From NCBI GenBank assembly GCA_003215335.1, contig QCKM01000001.1, positions 1 to 64,000 on the forward strand: a stretch of DNA of 64,000 bases. Direction: 5' to 3'. The position numbers were made by a program, and so were the translations under genes. This stretch comes from Prochlorococcus sp. AG-409-P01. GTDB lineage: Bacteria; Cyanobacteriota; Cyanobacteriia; PCC-6307; Cyanobiaceae. This document shows, one piece after another, positions 44,642 through 55,381 of this stretch; positions within the stretch are counted from its first letter, which is position 1; every line of letters starts with the position of its first letter. The notes beneath the pieces were generated by a model that was given only the letters and a program-made list of their open reading frames with translations, searched no databases and was not told where the DNA came from.

Positions 44642-45007
44642 GGTTTTTGGAGTAGGAAAAGGACTTTGGCTAGATTAAAACCCTATTAATGGAACAAAGC
44701 TTCAATGAATCAGTCAAATATTACCAAGTTGATTGATGCTTTGACAGCTAGGTATTTTGCTAAGGCATAACTTGGGATATTAATATTTTTATTTCTTAAA
44801 AATAAGAGGTTTGGGATGAAAAGTTTTTGCTATCAATTATGAATGGTCTATCTTGGACTTGATCTATAAAGTTGCCCTGCGCTGCTTTAAGACTAAATTT
44901 ATTTTGGCAATTAGAGATTTTCTATTGTAAATACTCACAAAATATCTCCATTCCTAATTGTGGTTTAGTTTTGTATATTCCAGACTAAGGTTTCATGGCT
45001 ACTTAAT
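44642..45007. other. Intergenic region between mpg and creatininase gene
   Basis: No firm gene. A 21-codon frame (44705-44770, MNQSNITKLIDALTARYFAK) is open but too short to judge. A+T-rich, probably containing promoters for both neighbours. Confidence 0.3.
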
Positions 45008-45796
45008 ATGAGTACCCAAATCCCTGGCTCAGTTGTTGACTCTAGCTTGATAAGACTCGCGCTTAAAAGCTGGCCCGAAGTCGATGATTATTTGAAGGTT
45101 TGCAAGGCTGTCATTATTCCTATTGGCTCAACTGAGCAGCATGGCCCTACTGGTGCTATTGGCACGGATGCTTTGACGGCTGAGGCGGTTGCTCTTGAAG
45201 TGGGTCGTCGCACAGGTGTCTTGGTCACACCCGTTCAAGCATTTGGAATGGCTGAGCATCACCTTGGGTTCAGCGGAACAATGAGTTTGCAGCCATCAAC
45301 TCTTCTTGGAGTGATGCATGATTTGGTTCTCTCATTGGCAAGCCATGGATTTGAAAGAATTTTTGTAATAAATGGCCATGGAGGCAATATTGCTATTGCA
45401 AAGGCTGCTTTTGCGCAGTCCTATAGCAGCGCTGTCACCAGGGGACTTCCTGGCGCAGTCAACTTGCGTTGCAGGTTGGCCAATTGGTTTATGGCAGGCC
45501 CAGTTTTTAGAGAGGCAAGAGAGCTTTACGGTGAGAGTGAAGGTCAACATGCGACCCCTAGCGAAATTGCTCTTACCTTGCATTTGGAGCCAAGTCTTAT
45601 AGACAAACAAAGGCCTTTGCCAAAACCCGCTCCTGCTGGCGCGATCCATGGCCCAGATGATTTTCGTCGTCGTCATCCAGATGGTCGCATGGGTTCTAAC
45701 CCTTATTTAGCTAAGCCTGAGCATGGGGCGATTTTTCTTGAAAAGGCTTCGTTAGCGTTGAGTGAGGAATTGATTTCATTTATGATGTCCCCATGA
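45008..45796 (+). CDS. Creatininase-family amidohydrolase
   Basis: 262 residues. [20 protein letters not shown] carries the Glu, His and Asp metal ligands and [13 protein letters not shown] the loop typical of creatininase/MftE-like enzymes. The real substrate in cyanobacteria is unknown; relatives cleave cyclic amides or act on peptides or pterins. Stop overlaps the ATG of gatC. Confidence 0.8.
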   Translation: MSTQIPGSVVDSSLIRLALKSWPEVDDYLKVCKAVIIPIGSTEQHGPTGAIGTDALTAEAVALEVGRRTGVLVTPVQAFGMAEHHLGFSGTMSLQPSTLLGVMHDLVLSLASHGFERIFVINGHGGNIAIAKAAFAQSYSSAVTRGLPGAVNLRCRLANWFMAGPVFREARELYGESEGQHATPSEIALTLHLEPSLIDKQRPLPKPAPAGAIHGPDDFRRRHPDGRMGSNPYLAKPEHGAIFLEKASLALSEELISFMMSP

Positions 45797-46086
45797 AGAA
45801 AATTTCAGCAGAAGATGTTCGCAAAGTGGCCGAATTGGCCCGATTGGACTTGCCTGATCAAGATATTTCCACATATGCATGCCAGTTAGAAAAAATCATT
45901 ACCTATGTTGCTCAGCTTGAAAAGATAGAGACGGTTGATGTGATTCCTACTACTAGGGCATTAGAGGTCTTAAATGTTACTCGCGACGATAATGTGAAAT
46001 CAACTTCTGTGCGAGAAGAACTTCTTGAATTGGCCCCTCATCGCGAAGGTGATTTCTTTCGAGTTCCCCAAATATTGGCTGATTAA
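45793..46086 (+). CDS. gatC: Glutamyl-tRNA(Gln)/aspartyl-tRNA(Asn) amidotransferase subunit C
   Basis: 97 residues. [20 protein letters not shown] at the start and [15 protein letters not shown] at the end fit GatC, which stabilises GatA and GatB in making Gln-tRNA. Coupled to the creatininase-like gene by ATGA overlap. Confidence 0.92.
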   Translation: MKKISAEDVRKVAELARLDLPDQDISTYACQLEKIITYVAQLEKIETVDVIPTTRALEVLNVTRDDNVKSTSVREELLELAPHREGDFFRVPQILAD

Positions 46087-46089
46087 ATC

Positions 46090-47127
46090 TCAATCGTAGT
46101 TTGACCTTGGTGCTACGGCAGTTCTTTGTAAAAGACTAATCCATTTTTTCCTCCATCGATTGTTTGGTAATAGCTTTGCTAAAGGTCTCATTTTGCTTCG
46201 ACGTTTTTTATGACTTCTTACACCAAGTAAGACATCGTAAAGAAAATTCAAACCATCTTTCCTGGTTTCAAAAATACCCATTCTTTGGGGTGAACCTTTC
46301 AAATCAAGTAGAGGTTTGGTCGCCTCATATGCTGGTTTATATTCAAACCAAGGGATTGATGGCCAAAGGTGATGAACCAGATGATAATTCTGACCCATTA
46401 TCAACCAATTCATTAATCTGCTTGGATAAACTCTCGCGTTTTTCCATCGATTTCTAGATAGGAATGGGCGATGAGGAAGGTAGTCGAAAAAGATACCCAA
46501 TGTCACTCCCACCATTAGAGCAGGGCCAAACCATAGGTTGTAAATGATATTCATGAAGTCGAATTTGATTCCTGCAAGAACAATTGATATGAATAATCCT
46601 CTTTCTATTCCCCATTGCAATAACTCAAAACGTCTCCATAGTCTGCGTTGGAAGAAAAAATATTCGTGATAGAAAAACCTTGGTGCAATTAGCCATACAG
46701 GACCAAATGTACTGACAATGTGATCCGGGTCGTTTTTGGGGTCATTTACGTGAGAGTGGTGTTGAAGATGAACCCTTGTGAAGACAGGGAAGCTAAATCC
46801 GAGCAATATTGCAGCACCATGCCCCATTGCTTGATTGACCCAGCGATTCGGATGGGCGGCGTTATGACAGGCATCGTGTATGACCGTGCCTTCCATATGG
46901 AGAGCAGTAAAAGCTATGGCTACCAGAATTGGCAAAGGCCAACTGCCATTACACCATTCCCAAATAGCTAGAAAAGCTAGGCAATAACCACCAAGGAAGA
47001 GCCCTACGGTTGGGTTCAGGAGGTTTGGTGGATCAAGATATTCTTGAATTGTCTTTTGCCAATATGTAACTGATTGCGATTGGTTAGACACCTCACTTGA
47101 ATGATTTTTGGGAAGTGTCTGGGGCAT
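46090..47127 (-). CDS. crtR: Beta-carotene hydroxylase, CrtR type
   Basis: Di-iron fatty-acid-hydroxylase-like enzyme that makes zeaxanthin from beta-carotene. 345 residues, several membrane helices. His boxes: IHDACHNAAHPNR, HLQHHSHVND and YHLVHHLWPSIPW. Converges with gatC with only three bases between stops. Confidence 0.92.
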   Translation of the reverse strand: MPQTLPKNHSSEVSNQSQSVTYWQKTIQEYLDPPNLLNPTVGLFLGGYCLAFLAIWEWCNGSWPLPILVAIAFTALHMEGTVIHDACHNAAHPNRWVNQAMGHGAAILLGFSFPVFTRVHLQHHSHVNDPKNDPDHIVSTFGPVWLIAPRFFYHEYFFFQRRLWRRFELLQWGIERGLFISIVLAGIKFDFMNIIYNLWFGPALMVGVTLGIFFDYLPHRPFLSRNRWKNARVYPSRLMNWLIMGQNYHLVHHLWPSIPWFEYKPAYEATKPLLDLKGSPQRMGIFETRKDGLNFLYDVLLGVRSHKKRRSKMRPLAKLLPNNRWRKKWISLLQRTAVAPRSNYD

Positions 47128-47412
47128 TACATTCAGTGAATTGAGCGGAAAGACTAAAGACCAGACAATGTTAGGAAATAGATGCCTACATGGAGATTTG
47201 AACTCCCAAGACCCAGGTCACTAATACCTAACCTTGTGACTTCAATTAGGAACTAGTGGCTGCAGTCGTTTTGGGGGGATCATTTTAAGACACCTAAGTG
47301 GGAAGGCTCTTAAAAAGGGTTGGTTTTGGTGCAAATTTAGAGCAATGCCCGCTAGTGGTTTGTCAAATGCGATTAATTGCACCGGTCAAGCTGGTTATAA
47401 GTAAATTTCAAA

Positions 47413-47493
47413 TGCGGATGAGAGGACTTGAACCTCCACGTCAAAGACAACAGTACCTAAAACTGCCGCGTCTACCAATTCCGCCACATCCGC
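47413..47493 (-). tRNA. tRNA-Leu(UAG)
   Basis: 81 bases, class II with a long variable arm. Acceptor GCGGATG/CATCCGC, discriminator A; D arm with AATTGGTAGAC; anticodon stem GCAGT/ACTGT with loop TTTAGGT giving UAG (reads CUA and other CUN codons); T arm GAGG/CCTC with loop TTCAAGT. CCA is not encoded. Confidence 0.93.
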
Positions 47494-47723
47494 AGAGTTT
47501 CAAGGATACATAAAGGACATCAATTGGATGCATTTGCAGTTGTTTTGTCTTCATGTGTGGATTGAATTCCAAGACATGGGCGGGGACTTGGATGATTACT
47601 TCACCCCCTTTTCTCGAGGACCTTATTTCAACTCTAAATAAACGCGTATAACAATTCTGCCAAGTGGTCTTTCACATCAACTCTAGACAAAGCATCAAAA
47701 TGGACTAAGAACAATGCTTGTTG

Positions 47724-48272
47724 ATGCTGGCAATTCTCTTTGGAGACATTTCTCTAATTCTTGGCTTTGTGGTTTTGTTGCTTCCATTACTTGCAACAGA
47801 ACTCAGTCGACCTAGAGATTCATTTTGGGGCGCAGTCCTTTTGCTATTGGGATTGGTTCTGATAACAAGTGATGATCGATTGCGCGGAGCTCCTATGTTG
47901 GCAGTTGTTGCTGGAGGTCTTGTTATAGGCCGTCTTGGGATAGAAGTAGCACAAAGTAGATGGGTGCAGTTAGGTCAGGAGGAGAAAAAGCGTTTTGGAT
48001 CTCTAGAAAGATGGACAACTAGCTTTGTTCAGCTTCGTTTTGTGGTAGAAAATGTTGCTGCTGCTTTTGGATCTTTAGTTAAAGCTTTTGGACCTAAGTC
48101 AAAGCCAAGTTCTATCGGCAAGAAATGGGTGCGTCCAGAAGAGCCGACTTTTGAGGAACCTTCTACTGACTCTGGCCTTCAATTAACTAATGTCTCAACG
48201 AATAGCCTTCAAGACACTGGACCCATCTTGCAAACGTTGTCTGAAAAGGATTCTCCCCCTAAAGACTCATGA
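47724..48272 (+). CDS. ycf66: Ycf66 family protein
   Basis: About 182 residues. Two or three N-terminal helices (LILGFVVLLLPLLATELSRP, WGAVLLLLGLVLITS) with the SRPRDSFWGA segment typical of Ycf66, then a soluble Ser/Pro-rich tail of no known structure. Start ATG at 47724 preferred over two preceding TTGs. Located 23 bases before ileS; probably co-transcribed. Confidence 0.75.
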   Translation: MLAILFGDISLILGFVVLLLPLLATELSRPRDSFWGAVLLLLGLVLITSDDRLRGAPMLAVVAGGLVIGRLGIEVAQSRWVQLGQEEKKRFGSLERWTTSFVQLRFVVENVAAAFGSLVKAFGPKSKPSSIGKKWVRPEEPTFEEPSTDSGLQLTNVSTNSLQDTGPILQTLSEKDSPPKDS

Positions 48273-48295
48273 ACCCCTCTTGAAGCATCGACATT

Positions 48296-51217
48296 GTGAA
48301 TAAGGAGAAACCTCAAGGCAGTGATGCCAATCAAAAATCTTATAAGGACACTCTGAACCTTTTAAGTACTGGCTTTGGCATGCGTGCCAATGCGGTACAA
48401 CGTGAACCAGAATTGCAGGCGTTTTGGAGAGAAAGCGGAATTGATCTTCAACTTGGTTTGGTTAATCCTGGCCCAAGCTTCACTTTGCATGATGGCCCTC
48501 CTTATGCAAATGGCGACCTTCACATGGGGCATGCACTCAACAAGGTTCTTAAGGATGTGATTAATAAATTTCAAATATTAAGAGGACGCAAGGTACGTTT
48601 TATCCCTGGTTGGGATTGTCATGGTTTACCGATTGAGCTCAAGGTCTTACAGAATCTTGATCAAGAGCAACGGAAAGCACTCACTCCAATCAAGTTGCGA
48701 AAGAAAGCTGCAACCTATGCTTTAAAGCAAGTCGAGAAACAGAAGGCAGGTTTTCAACGTTGGGGGATTTGGGCGGATTGGGATAATTCCTATCTAACGC
48801 TTCAGAAGCATTATGAAGCTGCACAGATTGATGTGTTTGGGGAAATGGTGCTTAAGGGACATATCTATAGGGGACTAAAGCCTGTTCATTGGAGTCCAAG
48901 CTCGAAAACGGCATTAGCAGAGGCTGAGCTTGAATATCCTGATGGACATTTGAGTTCAAGTGTTTATGCAACATTCCCTGCGTTGGAATTATCTGATGAG
49001 TTGCGCGATTCTCTTTCCAATCAAGGACTTGAGCTCCCAGTAGAAGAGTTTGAATTACGAAAAGTTCTAGAGGTAGCCGTTTGGACTACTACCCCATGGA
49101 CGCTTCCAGCCAATTTGGCTGTAGCAGTCAATGGAAATCTTGATTATGCATTTGTTAATGATGGAAAAGGGAGAATACTTTTGGTTGCTAAAGAGTTGGT
49201 CGCTTCTTTGAGTGACACACTTGAGTTGCCATTGAATGTTTCTGCTTTTGTGAAGGGAGAGTTGTTAGAAGGACTTGTTTACCAAAACCCTCTCTTTAAC
49301 CGTAAAAGCTCAATACTTTTGGGTGGTGATTACATAACTACTGATTCAGGTACTGGTTTAGTTCACACTGCTCCAGGTCATGGCGTAGATGATTTCAATA
49401 CCGGTCAAAAGTATGGCCTGCCAGTGCTTTGCCCGGTAGATGAGGCAGGTATTTTCACTTCTGAAGCAGGACCTTTTGCTGGTTTGAATGTTCTTACAAA
49501 CGCTAACGAAGCGATTATTAGTGCACTGGAAGATGTTGGAGCTCTTTTAAAACAGAAACCATATCCACATCGCTATCCATACGACTGGCGCACAAAGAAG
49601 CCAACTATTTTTCGTGCTACGGAACAATGGTTTGCTTCATTAGATGGGTTTCGAGACGAGGCTCTTAAAGCCATTGAGTCTGTGGAATGGCTACCACAAT
49701 CTGGACGCAATCGTATTGAGGCGATGGTAAGGGAACGTGGCGACTGGTGTATTTCGAGACAACGTACTTGGGGTGTCCCAATCCCTGTTTTTTATGATAG
49801 GGATGGTGGCGAAGTCTTGTTAAATGACAAGACGATTAAACATGTAAAGGCGCTTGTCGCTGAACATGGCGCGGATGTTTGGTGGGAATTGGATGAAGCC
49901 GAACTTTTACCACCTGACTACGCGAGTGACGCTAAGCGTTGGAAGAAAGGTACAGATACTATGGATGTTTGGTTTGACTCAGGTTCTAGTTGGGCTGCGG
50001 TGCCAAGTCAGTTAGAAGACCTCAATTATCCCGCCGATCTCTATCTGGAAGGCTCAGATCAGCATAGAGGTTGGTTTCAATCTTCACTTCTGACTTCTAT
50101 AGCAGTTAATGGTAAACCTCCTTATCGAAGGGTTTTGACTCATGGATTTGCTCTAGATGAAAAAGGGCGAAAAATGAGCAAGTCATTAGGGAATGTGGTT
50201 GACCCCACCGTGATTATTAACGGTGGGGTCAACCAGAGGAAAGAACCTCCATATGGAGCAGATGTTTTGCGCTTGTGGGTGAGTTCTGTTGACTACTCAG
50301 TTGATGTTCCAATTGGATCAGGCATCCTTCGCCAACTTGCGGATGTATATCGCAAGGTAAGGAATACTGCCCGTTATTTATTGGGGAATTTGCATGATTT
50401 CAAACCTAATCAAGACGCGATCCCTATAAATGAACTTCCTTTACTGGACCGATGGGTTCTTCAGAGGACCTCAGAGGTGATTGATGAGATCACAGCTGCT
50501 TTTGAAGACAATCAATTCTATCGGTTTTTTCAGTTGCTTCAGAGTTATTGCGTGGTTGACTTGTCAAACTTTTATCTAGATATTGCTAAAGACAGACTTT
50601 ATGTGAGTGCACCGGCTGACCGACGACGACGAAGTTGTCAGACCGCCATGTCTCTCATCATTGAGCGATTGGCTGGCGCCATCTCGCCTGTGCTTTGTCA
50701 TATGGCAGAAGACATATGGCAAAACCTTCCATATCACGTTGGTGAGGATTCAGTATTTTTAAGAGGTTGGCCTACGACTCCAAGATCTTGGCAAGATCAA
50801 TCATTAGTAGAGCCAATGCAGTATTTGCGGCAGCTTCGAGGCGAAGTCAATCGAGTGATTGAAGATTGTCGAAGCCAAAAGCAGCTAGGAGCAGCCTTGG
50901 AAGCTTCAGTAAGAGTGGAAGTGAAAAACAGGTCTCTTGCAACGGCAATTGATTGGCTTCTTGAAAATGGTGATGAAGAGGTTGATTCTTTGCGTGATTG
51001 GTTTTTGGTTTCTCAGCTCCAGCTCGGAGGTGAGCCTTGGGCTGAAGTATTGGTTACTCAAGAAACCAAGTTAGCAACTATCGAAGTCGCAAGAGCTCGC
51101 GGGAATAAATGTGAGAGGTGTTGGCATTATGAAAATGACATTGGTAATCACGTGGACTATCCAACCATTTGCAATAGATGCGTTCTTGCCTTGAAAAAAA
51201 GGAAGGATAATGTCTAG
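48296..51217 (+). CDS. ileS: Isoleucyl-tRNA synthetase
   Basis: 973 residues. HIGH motif as [20 protein letters not shown] near 78; KMSKS in [14 protein letters not shown] near 625; editing domain with [14 protein letters not shown] and [16 protein letters not shown]-terminal zinc finger CERCWHYEN and ICNRC near 938-962. GTG start. A perfect inverted repeat lies in the gene just after KMSKS. Confidence 0.96.
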   Translation: MNKEKPQGSDANQKSYKDTLNLLSTGFGMRANAVQREPELQAFWRESGIDLQLGLVNPGPSFTLHDGPPYANGDLHMGHALNKVLKDVINKFQILRGRKVRFIPGWDCHGLPIELKVLQNLDQEQRKALTPIKLRKKAATYALKQVEKQKAGFQRWGIWADWDNSYLTLQKHYEAAQIDVFGEMVLKGHIYRGLKPVHWSPSSKTALAEAELEYPDGHLSSSVYATFPALELSDELRDSLSNQGLELPVEEFELRKVLEVAVWTTTPWTLPANLAVAVNGNLDYAFVNDGKGRILLVAKELVASLSDTLELPLNVSAFVKGELLEGLVYQNPLFNRKSSILLGGDYITTDSGTGLVHTAPGHGVDDFNTGQKYGLPVLCPVDEAGIFTSEAGPFAGLNVLTNANEAIISALEDVGALLKQKPYPHRYPYDWRTKKPTIFRATEQWFASLDGFRDEALKAIESVEWLPQSGRNRIEAMVRERGDWCISRQRTWGVPIPVFYDRDGGEVLLNDKTIKHVKALVAEHGADVWWELDEAELLPPDYASDAKRWKKGTDTMDVWFDSGSSWAAVPSQLEDLNYPADLYLEGSDQHRGWFQSSLLTSIAVNGKPPYRRVLTHGFALDEKGRKMSKSLGNVVDPTVIINGGVNQRKEPPYGADVLRLWVSSVDYSVDVPIGSGILRQLADVYRKVRNTARYLLGNLHDFKPNQDAIPINELPLLDRWVLQRTSEVIDEITAAFEDNQFYRFFQLLQSYCVVDLSNFYLDIAKDRLYVSAPADRRRRSCQTAMSLIIERLAGAISPVLCHMAEDIWQNLPYHVGEDSVFLRGWPTTPRSWQDQSLVEPMQYLRQLRGEVNRVIEDCRSQKQLGAALEASVRVEVKNRSLATAIDWLLENGDEEVDSLRDWFLVSQLQLGGEPWAEVLVTQETKLATIEVARARGNKCERCWHYENDIGNHVDYPTICNRCVLALKKRKDNV
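50197..50234. repeat. Perfect 15-bp inverted repeat inside ileS
   Basis: Arms GGTTGACCCCACCGT and ACGGTGGGGTCAACC with the 8-base loop GATTATTA. It encodes [13 protein letters not shown] after KMSKS, within a short insertion relative to many bacterial IleRS. A perfect 15-bp stem in coding sequence is unlikely by chance. Confidence 0.9.
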
Positions 51218-51262
51218 ATTTCATGCAGTTAGTTAGTCAATTATTCTTTTTTAGATTGAGAG

Positions 51263-51904
51263 TCAAAACTCACCAGCCACCCTTCCTTGTCTTGGGAGGC
51301 GAATAAGTAGCCATTGCAAAAAACCAATCACATATCCCATTAAAGCTATATAGCCAACGAAGGCGGCTACAGGCTCAGACCAAGTACCTCCAAAGAGGAA
51401 TGTAAATAATCCCTCGAAAATTTGATGCAACCCTTTTGGTGCTTCAAACCAGGCACTGCAATTCTCCCCTGAAGGGAGTTTGAAACAAGTGAGACTTTTA
51501 AAAGTTATTCCAGAGGCAAGCAAGCTAAAACTAGTAAAGGCCCAGCGCCAGATTCTTACCGTGAGAGGCAATGGACGCCAAGGAGGGAGATCTGAGAGCT
51601 CTTCATTCAGGTCAACCCAGAACCAAATTGATCCAACCATCAGCACTGGAGATAGGAAGGCGGTTATAAAGCCAATTGGTCTGTTGTCTGTCAGAAGCAG
51701 CATTGATATAGCCATAAGGCTAGAAACTTTCCAATAAATGGTTAGCAGCCGAATCATGGAACTTTGTTTGTTTGACGAGGCCCAAAGGAGAAGAATTAGG
51801 GGAAGGCCAACAGCAAATATTGCTGCCATTCGGTAGGTGAGCCATACCAATGTTCGATATGTGAGTTCTGACACCTGTGAGGTTTCGTATATGGCCATTA
51901 TCAA
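51263..51904 (-). CDS. DUF3177 membrane protein
   Basis: 213 residues with about five membrane helices; the TYRMAAIFAVGLPLILLLWA start, DLPPWRPLPLTVRIWRWAF loop and GYVIGFLQWLLIRLPRQGR end match the cyanobacterial DUF3177 family. Unknown function. An ATG at 51898 is an equally good start. Confidence 0.72.
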   Translation of the reverse strand: MIMAIYETSQVSELTYRTLVWLTYRMAAIFAVGLPLILLLWASSNKQSSMIRLLTIYWKVSSLMAISMLLLTDNRPIGFITAFLSPVLMVGSIWFWVDLNEELSDLPPWRPLPLTVRIWRWAFTSFSLLASGITFKSLTCFKLPSGENCSAWFEAPKGLHQIFEGLFTFLFGGTWSEPVAAFVGYIALMGYVIGFLQWLLIRLPRQGRVAGEF

Positions 51905-51943
51905 TGCGTAAGGTCTTACGTACGAGTTGGTAAGGTCAGCTTC

Positions 51944-53206
51944 ATGGGGCAGTTCTCACCACTTGACTGGTTTAAGAGCCTCTCGCCGAGTGCTGAGTGT
52001 CGAACTGCGTTGTCACAACAGCCTTCTTTGGAGGCTGCTGTAAAAGAGGTGTCAGAGACTCTCTCTGGTGGGAATGAGGCGGATTTAGCTTTGGTGTTTG
52101 TTTCATCGAATTACGCGAGTGATTTACCACGTCTGTTACCTCTTTTGAAGAATCGTTTAAAAGCAATTCATTGGCTTGGTTGTTCAGGAGGAGGAGTGAT
52201 TGGAACAAATTCAACTGGAAATGTTTTTGAGTTAGAGCAAACTTCTGCATTAAGCGTGACACTTTTGCGTCTTCCAGGTGCTTTGTTTAAGCCATTTGCT
52301 TTGGAGACAAGGGATTTGCCTGATTTGGATGGTCCTTCTCAAGATTGGCAGGATTGGGTGGGTGTTGATCCGAAATACTGCAACAGCATTTTGCTTTTTA
52401 TTGATCCCACTTCGGCTTTTATTGCTGACTTGATAAGTGGTCTTGATTATGCCTATCCACAAGGAACAATCATTGGTGGTATTGCTGGTCCTCACAATGC
52501 TCCGCATGGATCATTGTTGTTCGGTGAAAAGGTCGTAGAGGGTGCAATTGGGTGTGCTTTTGGTGGCTCGTGGACTTTTGAGTCAGTAGTGGCTCAAGGG
52601 TGTAAACCTATTGGGCCAGTGTTTGAAGTTGAAGATGTCAAAAGAAATGTCCTTTTGAAACTAAGTCATGAAGACCGGAAAGATAGTCCCGTTGCTTGCT
52701 TGCAAAAAGTCCTTTCAAGCCTTTCAGATGAAGAAAGAGATCTTGTGAGGGATTCGCTTTTTCTAGGAGTTGAACGTAGTGATTTGGTTATAGGAGGGAC
52801 AGGGACTTTAAAGGCAAAAAGGACTTTCCTGGTGCGAAATCTAATTGGGGTGGACCCTAGAAATGGGGCAGTGGCTGTCGCGGAATCAATTCGTCCAGGT
52901 CAAAATGTTCAATTCCAACTACGTGAAGCTGAAGCTTCACGACAAGAAGCTTCCCAACTTTTACTTGCCGCTAGCGAGGCAAGTATTTCCCAACCTGTGT
53001 TTGGAGTATTAATGGCTTGTCTTGGTAGAGGTGAAGGTTTGTTCGGTATGAAAAACGGGGATGCCAAGATCGCACGTGAGGTTATGCCTGATTTGCCAAT
53101 AGCAGGTTTGTTTTGTAATGGGGAGATTGGTCCCTTGGGAGGGGCGACTCATATACATGGGTATACGGCTTGTTGGGGCCTGCTCAGGCAAAATCGTCCT
53201 GTGTAA
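51944..53206 (+). CDS. FIST domain protein
   Basis: 420 residues. FIST_N (about 30-220, with LGCSGGGVIG) followed by FIST_C (about 225-405, with GRGEGLFG and IAGLFCNGEIGPLGG). FIST proteins are thought to sense small ligands such as amino acids in signalling, but here no kinase or cyclase domain is attached. Followed at 24 bases by trmB. Confidence 0.82.
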   Translation: MGQFSPLDWFKSLSPSAECRTALSQQPSLEAAVKEVSETLSGGNEADLALVFVSSNYASDLPRLLPLLKNRLKAIHWLGCSGGGVIGTNSTGNVFELEQTSALSVTLLRLPGALFKPFALETRDLPDLDGPSQDWQDWVGVDPKYCNSILLFIDPTSAFIADLISGLDYAYPQGTIIGGIAGPHNAPHGSLLFGEKVVEGAIGCAFGGSWTFESVVAQGCKPIGPVFEVEDVKRNVLLKLSHEDRKDSPVACLQKVLSSLSDEERDLVRDSLFLGVERSDLVIGGTGTLKAKRTFLVRNLIGVDPRNGAVAVAESIRPGQNVQFQLREAEASRQEASQLLLAASEASISQPVFGVLMACLGRGEGLFGMKNGDAKIAREVMPDLPIAGLFCNGEIGPLGGATHIHGYTACWGLLRQNRPV

Positions 53207-53230
53207 ACAACATCCAGTTCTTTCTGAGCA

Positions 53231-53917
53231 TTGCGCCAGCACGTCAACCCACTGAGTCGTTTTTTTCAGCTGCCTCGAGAGTTGCCTCGGCCTGAACAAA
53301 TCTTTGAGGATCCCGATCTCCCTATTCATGTGGACATAGGCTCTGCTCGAGGAAAGTTTTTACTAGATCTTGCTAGAACCCAGCCCAATTGGAACCATCT
53401 TGGTTTAGAGATTCGTGCTCCATTGGTTGCCTCGGCCAATCTCGCTAGAGATCGACTTGATCTAAATAACTTGGCGTTCTTTTTTTGCAATGTGAATGTG
53501 AGCCTTGAAAGTTGGCTGCCAGCTCTCAAGAGCGGGCAACTAAAACGGGTTTCTATTCAATTTCCTGATCCTTGGTTTAAACGACGTCATAAAAAAAGAC
53601 GAGTATTGCAACCATCAATGCTGCTTAATATTGCGAGCTCAATGCAGCCTGGATCTGAACTCTTTTTCCAAAGCGATTTGCTTTCAGTGATTGAGCCTAT
53701 GGTCAAGCTTGTTGAAATAAGTAGTTGTTTTGTTCGTTCGTCAGCTCAATCGCAAATTTGGTTACAAGAAAACCCATTTCTCATTCCAACTGAGAGGGAA
53801 GTTCATGTGATTAATCAGGGATTGAAGGTTTATCGAGTTTTGTTTTGTAGGAATTGTGACGAGGCTCCTGCATTGGAAAATTTCGAAGAGCTTTTAAATG
53901 ATTTTGATGAGTTTTGA
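53231..53917 (+). CDS. trmB: tRNA (guanine-N7)-methyltransferase
   Basis: Methylates G46 of tRNA using S-adenosylmethionine. 228 residues; SAM-binding [16 protein letters not shown] and catalytic [16 protein letters not shown] are both clear. The start is TTG since no ATG is in frame before the conserved part. Confidence 0.92.
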   Translation: MRQHVNPLSRFFQLPRELPRPEQIFEDPDLPIHVDIGSARGKFLLDLARTQPNWNHLGLEIRAPLVASANLARDRLDLNNLAFFFCNVNVSLESWLPALKSGQLKRVSIQFPDPWFKRRHKKRRVLQPSMLLNIASSMQPGSELFFQSDLLSVIEPMVKLVEISSCFVRSSAQSQIWLQENPFLIPTEREVHVINQGLKVYRVLFCRNCDEAPALENFEELLNDFDEF

Positions 53918-53959
53918 ATTAATAGGAATGACAAAAAATCAATTGCATTGATTGAAAAT

Positions 53960-55381
53960 TTAGGCTGCTTTCAGATGTGTTTCTGCGAGAACAACAAGTT
54001 GGCTTGTCCAGGATTCGACTGCCTCTGGATCAGAGGCTTCAACCATCACTCTTAACAAGGGTTCAGTTCCACTAGCCCTGACAAGCACTCTTCCTTCTGA
54101 ACCCATAGAAGCCTCTGCATCCATTACTGCTTCTTGTAAAGGCTGACATTTATCCCAGCTTTTGCGAATGCTTGGGTTAGGCACATTCACATTGACTAAT
54201 TTTTGGGGAAATGGCTGAAAACTTTGATTGAGCCATTGTGCAAGCGTTAAATTTTTGGTTTTACAGAGAGTTGCTAGTTGTAAAGCACTATGAATTCCAT
54301 CGCCATAAAACCCATTGCTTGCGGCAAGCAGATGACCTGATTGTTCTCCTCCTAAAGCCGCACCACTAGCCAACATTGCAGCATGCACATTTTGATCTCC
54401 TACAGCTGTCCGCTCAAGCACTCCGCCTCTATCAACCCAAGCTTTCTCAAAGCCAAGGTTTGACATGACTGTGGAAACTAGCTTGTTGTCAGGTAATTTT
54501 TGTTGTTCTTGAAGAGCTGTTCCCCAAAGGTATAGAGCATGATCTCCATCAATTATTCGGCCTTGACCATCAACAGCAAGCATCCTGTCTGCATCTCCAT
54601 CAAAAGCAAAACCCATTTCGGCATTGTTTTCAATGACTGCTTTTCGAAGAGGATTTAGATCAGTAGAACCACATTTGACATTAATGCGACTCCCATCTGG
54701 TTGCCCATGAATGACATGTATATCGGCTCCTAACGAAGAAAAAACCTCTTGTGTGCATTTCGTGGCTGACCCCCAACAAAGGTCAAGAATTATTGATATG
54801 CCATCTAAGCGCTTAGTCCCAACCGTTGAGAGTAATTCTTCTTGATAGCAATTAAGGGTTTCAGATCGATCGTGGGATCTTGCGCAGGTAGAAAATGAAT
54901 GAAAATTTTGACCATGGGGAATTGACTCTGTAAGAGCAGATTGGATGGCGTTTTGTTGAGCTTCTTTTAGTTTTGCTCCATTAGCACCAAAGAATTTGAT
55001 GCCATTGTCCTCAGGTGGGTTATGACTTGCAGAGACCATCAGCCCACCGGAGGCCCCCAGTTTTGGGATTAGCATTTGTACAGCTGGAGTAGGGCAAAGA
55101 CCTAGCAGCCAAACCTCATGACCAGCGGCATTAAGTCCAGCAGTTAATGCTGAGGTCAGCATCTCTCCACTATTACGAGAGTCCCTGCCTATTAGGACAG
55201 GTCCGTTGCTGCTAATAGTTTTGCCAAATAAGTATCCAATCCAATGGGCAAATGAGCTTGTCAGCTCAGTACCCACGTGCCCACGAATCCCATCAGTGCC
55301 AAAGCCTGCATTGATACCCTTAAGGGGGTTGCCTATTGGATAAATAGGAGCTCCGACCATAGAGGTCTCAAATTCGACCAA
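53960..55381 (-). CDS. glmM: Phosphoglucosamine mutase
   Basis: Makes glucosamine-1-phosphate for peptidoglycan and lipopolysaccharide. 473 residues; phosphoserine loop VSASHNPPEDNGIKFFGANG near 108, metal loop DGDADRMLAVD, and C-terminal phosphate site RASGTEPLLRVMVEA. Phosphomannomutase activity is the alternative, but the loop and length fit GlmM. Confidence 0.9.
   Translation of the reverse strand: MVEFETSMVGAPIYPIGNPLKGINAGFGTDGIRGHVGTELTSSFAHWIGYLFGKTISSNGPVLIGRDSRNSGEMLTSALTAGLNAAGHEVWLLGLCPTPAVQMLIPKLGASGGLMVSASHNPPEDNGIKFFGANGAKLKEAQQNAIQSALTESIPHGQNFHSFSTCARSHDRSETLNCYQEELLSTVGTKRLDGISIILDLCWGSATKCTQEVFSSLGADIHVIHGQPDGSRINVKCGSTDLNPLRKAVIENNAEMGFAFDGDADRMLAVDGQGRIIDGDHALYLWGTALQEQQKLPDNKLVSTVMSNLGFEKAWVDRGGVLERTAVGDQNVHAAMLASGAALGGEQSGHLLAASNGFYGDGIHSALQLATLCKTKNLTLAQWLNQSFQPFPQKLVNVNVPNPSIRKSWDKCQPLQEAVMDAEASMGSEGRVLVRASGTEPLLRVMVEASDPEAVESWTSQLVVLAETHLKAA

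Noticed and set aside
47187-47400. tmRNA or second tRNA next to tRNA-Leu
   Set aside because: Only a T-arm-like hairpin is present. A permuted tmRNA would need its coding piece inside crtR, which is an intact gene.
47298-47513. 71-codon plus-strand frame
   Set aside because: It runs across the tRNA-Leu gene on the other strand.
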